From: an uncultured Campylobacter sp.
Lineage (GTDB): Bacteria; Campylobacterota; Campylobacteria; Campylobacterales; Campylobacteraceae
Assembly: GCF_937981295.1 (NCBI RefSeq)
Contig: NZ_CALJPC010000066.1
Coordinates: 1-56,659 of the forward strand
Direction: 5' to 3'
Length of the DNA: 56,659 nt
The notes under the pieces were generated by a model. The model searched no databases. It had not been told where the DNA came from and worked only from the letters and a program-made list of their open reading frames with translations. Each line of letters begins with the position of its first letter. Position 1 is the stretch's first letter. Of the stretch, positions 53,941 through 56,659 are shown one piece after another. The position numbers were made by a program, and so were the translations under genes.

Positions 53941-54651
53941 ATGATATATCTTTGCGGTGATACGCACGGAATAAACGAGATCGGTAAAATAACGAACAAA
54001 GCCTTTGCGGGCGGGCTTAGCGCCGATGATTTCGTCATCGTGCTCGGAGATTTTGGGCTGTTTTGGAGCGAGCGGATAGATGAGTTTATGGCGCGCAAAA
54101 ATATAGAAAGATATTTCCCTGCCACGCTTCTTTTCATAGACGGCAACCATGAAAATTTCGATATGTTGGATGAGCTGCCGCGCGAGCGAAAATTCGGCGG
54201 CACCGTGGGCGTGGGCGGCGAAAACATATTTTGGCTGCGGCGCGGCGAAATTTACGAGATTGCAGGGCGACGTTTTTTGTGCTTCGGCGGTGCGCTTAGC
54301 GTCGATAAGGCGCATCGGATACCGGGGCTTAGCTGGTGGGCGCGCGAGATTCCGAGTGAGGAGGAGTTTAGCTATGCGATGCAAAATGCGCGCGATTTCA
54401 TCGCCGCGGGCGGACGGATCGATGCGGTGCTGAGCCACACGGCGCCGGGGTTTGCGATGAAATTTTTAAAAGAATATCTCTGGTGCGGTAAAAGCACTCC
54501 CGATAAAACGTCTGAGTATTTGGAGCGGATCTTTGAGCTCGTAAGGCCTGAGCGGTGGTATTTTGGACACTTTCACGGCGATAAGAAATTCCATGCGCAC
54601 GGCTGCGATTTTCATCTCTGCTACGATGAAATTTTAAAATTTGAGGACTAG
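53941..54651 (+). CDS. calcineurin-like metallophosphoesterase
   Basis: A 236-residue cytoplasmic enzyme. The start at 53941 follows AAAAAAGGAGAG; the in-frame extension to 53884 is spacer. Metal-binding motifs in order: GDTHG (residues 6-10), GDFGLFW, GNHENFDML, a conserved His in LSHTAPG, and YFGHFHGD. A small two-metal phosphodiesterase or phosphatase of unknown substrate. It lies 152 bases before the SelW-like gene on the same strand. Confidence 0.85.
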   Translation: MIYLCGDTHGINEIGKITNKAFAGGLSADDFVIVLGDFGLFWSERIDEFMARKNIERYFPATLLFIDGNHENFDMLDELPRERKFGGTVGVGGENIFWLRRGEIYEIAGRRFLCFGGALSVDKAHRIPGLSWWAREIPSEEEFSYAMQNARDFIAAGGRIDAVLSHTAPGFAMKFLKEYLWCGKSTPDKTSEYLERIFELVRPERWYFGHFHGDKKFHAHGCDFHLCYDEILKFED

Positions 54652-54767
54652 CCTTGAGCCCGCGGCAGTGAAATTTAGGGCTTTGCAAACGGCGAAATTT
54701 CGCTCGTAAATTTTAAATGTTACGACGCGCGAAATTTTAGCCTTTATATTAAAATTTAAGCTAGTTC

Positions 54768-54776
54768 TGCTAGAAT
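54768..54776 (+). promoter_or_regulatory. extended -10 box of the SelW-like gene
   Basis: TGC-TAGAAT, an extended -10, 28 bases before the ATG. It predicts a short leader carrying the AGAAAGGA ribosome-binding site. Confidence 0.55.
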
Positions 54777-54803
54777 GTGGCACTTTTTTAGAAAGGAATA
54801 AAG

Positions 54804-55037
54804 ATGAAGGTTGTAATTACTTATTGTAATTCTTGATCTTATAGACCGCAAGCTCTCCGTGTGAGAGATGAAATAACAAGCGTCTATAAGGATGCAGTTG
54901 TCGAGTTGGCCCCTGGTGGCAGCGGAGACTTTCTAGTAGAAGTTGACGGCAGAAAGCTTTTCTTCAATAAAGATTTTGCTAAGCCTCGTTTCCCAAGTGA
55001 AGGTGAAATTTTAAATCTAATTAAAGTTGCAGCCTAG
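54804..55037 (+). CDS. SelW/Rdx-family selenoprotein with in-frame UGA
   Basis: Start ATG at 54804 behind AGAAAGGA. The tenth-codon end reads ITYCNS, then TGA (54834-54836), then continues in frame to TAG at 55035-55037, giving 77 residues with Sec at position 11. The C-x-x-U motif on a first beta strand (KVVITYCNSU), the ALRVRDEI helix, the strand VVELAPGGSGDFLVEVDG and FPSEGEI are the Rdx thioredoxin-like fold of selenoprotein W. A SECIS-like hairpin follows the TGA. Standard translation would stop after ten residues. It should act as a small thiol redox protein in the cytoplasm. Confidence 0.92.
54853..54867 (+). promoter_or_regulatory. candidate bacterial SECIS hairpin of the SelW-like gene
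   Basis: CTCTC (54853-54857), loop CGTGT, GAGAG (54863-54867): a perfect 5-bp stem whose loop begins 22 bases after the UGA. The loop resembles that of the fdhA element (GGTGT). Confidence 0.72.
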
Positions 55038-55043
55038 CTCAAA

Positions 55044-55083
55044 GCCCGAAAGTGGGTCGTAAGATTTGCTTTCGGGCGTTTTT
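55044..55083 (+). terminator. terminator of the SelW-like gene
   Basis: GCCCGAAAG (55044-55052) pairs perfectly with CTTTCGGGC (55069-55077), followed by GTTTTT. It confirms that transcription runs through the UGA to the distal stop. Confidence 0.85.
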
Positions 55084-55310
55084 ATACTCAAATTTCATAT
55101 CCGTAAATTTAATCATAAAACCATCCTGAATTTGCCAAATCAGCGCTGCGTAAAATTTAGACTAAATTATCCCACATTTCGGCAAATTCGAAAAGCCATT
55201 TTAATCAAAATTTACGCAACCGATGCGGTTTAAATTTATCATCCGGAGTTTATAAATTTTAAAAGAAAGAGGAATTTTTGCGAAATTAAAATTTCGCAAA
55301 AATAGAGAAG
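55084..55310. other. short spacer, no gene seen
   Basis: AT-rich gap between converging genes with AAATTT words. Near 55279, AATTTTTGCGAAATT and AATTTCGCAAAAAT form a hairpin that may end efp. Confidence 0.45.
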
Positions 55311-55877
55311 TTATTTGTTTGCTTTTTCGATATACTCGCCGCGGACGGTATCTACGCGGATGACCTCGCCTTCGAGCACGTGAAATGGGATCTGCACCAC
55401 GGCGCCTGTTTCAAGCGTGGCGGGCTTTTTGTTACTGCCCTGCGTATCGCCGCGGAAATTCGGCGCGGTTTCTACGATCTTAAGCTCCACCACCTGCGGA
55501 ACCTCGACGCCGATCGCCTTGCCGTTGTAAAACATAATGTCCACCATCATGCCGTCAAGCATCCATTTTTTCGCCTCGCCCACGTCCTCGTCGCTAATCG
55601 CGATCTGTTCGTAGCTATCGGTATCCATGAACTGACACGCCTCGCCATCGTCGTAGAGATACTGCATCTCTTTTTCCTCAAGATTCGGCGCCTCGCATTT
55701 ATCGCCCGCGTGGAAGGTCTTTTCAAGCACCTTGCCATCGATGAAAGATTTTATTTTAACGCGTACGAAAGCAGGCCCTTTTCCCGGTTTTACGTGTTGG
55801 TATTCTATGATTTTAAACGGAATTCCGTCCACCTCGATTTTTAGACCTTTTTTTAGATCGCCCATTGAATAAGCCAT
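55311..55877 (-). CDS. efp: translation elongation factor P
   Basis: A 188-residue three-domain factor that relieves ribosome stalling at poly-proline. The start is the ATG before AYSMGDLKKG, behind AAGGAG; the upstream in-frame extension is spacer. The KOW-like domain I has the loop HVKPGKGPAF with the Lys that is usually modified, then LEKTFHAGDKCEAPNLEEKEMQYLYDD, and the C-terminal OB domains ending VRGEYIEKANK. Length is normal. No modification enzymes are in the window. Confidence 0.96.
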   Translation of the reverse strand: MAYSMGDLKKGLKIEVDGIPFKIIEYQHVKPGKGPAFVRVKIKSFIDGKVLEKTFHAGDKCEAPNLEEKEMQYLYDDGEACQFMDTDSYEQIAISDEDVGEAKKWMLDGMMVDIMFYNGKAIGVEVPQVVELKIVETAPNFRGDTQGSNKKPATLETGAVVQIPFHVLEGEVIRVDTVRGEYIEKANK

Positions 55878-55932
55878 AAATTTCTCCTTAAATTGATAGG
55901 GCGCGATTATAACAAATTTTATTTTAAATTGA

Positions 55933-55938
55933 TATAAT
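55933..55938 (+). promoter_or_regulatory. -10 box of the second DsbC-like gene
   Basis: TATAAT in GATATAATTG, 28 bases before the ATG at 55966, inside the gap to divergent efp. Confidence 0.6.
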
Positions 55939-55965
55939 TGGCGAAATTTTAAGGGGAGGGAAGCT

Positions 55966-56659
55966 ATGAAAAAAATCATCTACGTTTTGGCTGCGTGTGT
56001 GGCTTTTGTGCTTGGCGCGAATGCGAACGAAGCGGAGTTCGTAAAAAACCTAAAGCAAAGTCTAAATGATAAAAACGCTCAGCTCATCTCGATCGACAAG
56101 CTAAACTCGCTAAACGGGCTAAATTTGCTGATCGTCCGCTCGGGCGATAAAAAAGAGGCGTTTTTAGCTAGCGACGACGCCAAAAGCCTAGTGGCAGTGA
56201 CTGAGGAGCCCAAGCTCGCGGACGCGGCAGATGCGGCGCTATTTAAGATGAGAACTCAAATTTTAAAGGACGCCAGAGACGCCGCCGCGCTTGAGCTGCT
56301 AAAGAGCATAGATCCCGCGAGATTTGCCTATATCGAGTCGTTTGATAAAAATAATCCCTACGTGACCTACATCGTGGGCGATCCGGAGTGCCCGTATTGC
56401 GCCGAGGAGATGAAGAGGATCACAAAGCATCTTCGCAACAGCAACGTAAAATTGATCTTTGCGCCGGTGCACGGCAAGAGCGCATTTATCAAATCGGCGC
56501 TGGTTTTAAAGCAGCTAAAAGCCCTCTCTCCGAGCGATCAAAAGGGCGCGATCGACGTGATCGAGAAATACTACGACAAGGATGTGCAGGTAAGCGATGC
56601 GGACGTCTCAAAAGCCGAGCTTGACGCCGTGTATGCGGACACCAAGACGCTATTTTCCA
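55966..56659 (+). CDS. DsbC-like periplasmic thiol-disulphide protein (CPYC), partial
   Basis: The frame is open from the ATG at 55966 behind AAGGGGAGGGAAG to the window edge (231 codons). The signal peptide (residues 1-20) ends NANA. The N-terminal part is a DsbC/DsbG-like dimerisation region (LISIDKLNSLNGLNLLIVRSGDKKEAF). The thioredoxin part has VGDPECPYCAEEMKRI with active site CPYC, then FAPVHGKSAFIKSAL. It matches the protein at 23360-24073 in layout (CPFC, SVHG...KSAL), so the two are paralogues. The C-terminus with the cis-Pro loop lies outside the window. Confidence 0.85.
   Translation, partial: MKKIIYVLAACVAFVLGANANEAEFVKNLKQSLNDKNAQLISIDKLNSLNGLNLLIVRSGDKKEAFLASDDAKSLVAVTEEPKLADAADAALFKMRTQILKDARDAAALELLKSIDPARFAYIESFDKNNPYVTYIVGDPECPYCAEEMKRITKHLRNSNVKLIFAPVHGKSAFIKSALVLKQLKALSPSDQKGAIDVIEKYYDKDVQVSDADVSKAELDAVYADTKTLFS

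Overview
The window looks like chromosome from a Campylobacter of the GC-richer oral group (C. gracilis, C. showae or C. rectus type). This is inferred from gene content: a MOMP-type porin, a PglB oligosaccharyltransferase, carboxynorspermidine dehydrogenase, a Sec-containing formate dehydrogenase with selA/selB, the thrS-infC-rpmI-rplT block, and MBOAT/SGNH genes of the peptidoglycan O-acetylation type. Intergenic DNA is full of the palindromic hexamer AAATTT and its variants (AAAATTTT, TAAATTTA), often sitting in the arms of inverted repeats. Most genes are chromosomal and housekeeping. I see no prophage, insertion sequence or CRISPR array.

Layout. 1-9 kb: end of a Lys-rich protein, an EamA-type transporter, small lipoprotein, major porin, cytochrome c, DJ-1/PfpI protein, a membrane protein, a short-chain dehydrogenase and an NhaC-type antiporter. 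9-16 kb: a broken EexN-like lipoprotein, a repeat-rich spacer, glutamate racemase with a large inserted segment, a Sel1-repeat protein behind a G-tract, endonuclease IV, a lipoprotein, tRNA-Glu and a kinase-like protein. 16-21 kb: Bcr/CflA-type efflux pump, then thrS-infC, rpmI, rplT. 21-24 kb: a spherulin-4-like glycosidase domain joined to a C-terminal beta-barrel, and a DsbC-like protein.

24-34 kb is the selenium/formate island. selA-selB read leftward. Reading rightward, divergently, are a polyferredoxin, a TorD-like chaperone, a small TAT-signal protein, fdhA (in-frame UGA at codon 180) and fdhB. No fdhC cytochrome b follows. A second selenoprotein is hidden at 54804-55037: a SelW/Rdx-like 77-residue protein with a C-x-x-U motif. 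Both UGA codons are followed at a similar distance by a 5-bp hairpin with a 5-nt loop of the form NGTGT, a candidate bacterial SECIS. SelA and SelB would serve both.

34-49 kb: lipoprotein, membrane protein with a long low-complexity tail, LysE-type exporter, an unknown protein, a repeat-rich gap with a DUF2892-like remnant, carboxynorspermidine dehydrogenase, an AT-rich zone of small or decayed membrane proteins, an isolated PglB, a beta-barrel protein, metE and a lipoprotein, then a 1.6-kb spacer. 49-57 kb: an MBOAT-SGNH-SGNH cassette (PatA/PatB/Ape1-like), a metallophosphoesterase, the SelW-like gene, efp, and a second DsbC-like gene running off the end.

The most striking general feature is that several conserved proteins (MurI, SelA, the TorD-like chaperone, the MBOAT and SGNH proteins) carry long low-complexity in-frame segments. 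In several of these the residues are Asn/Ser/Gln/Lys-rich (KNF, QNS), encoded by the same AAAATT-type DNA that fills the intergenic regions.
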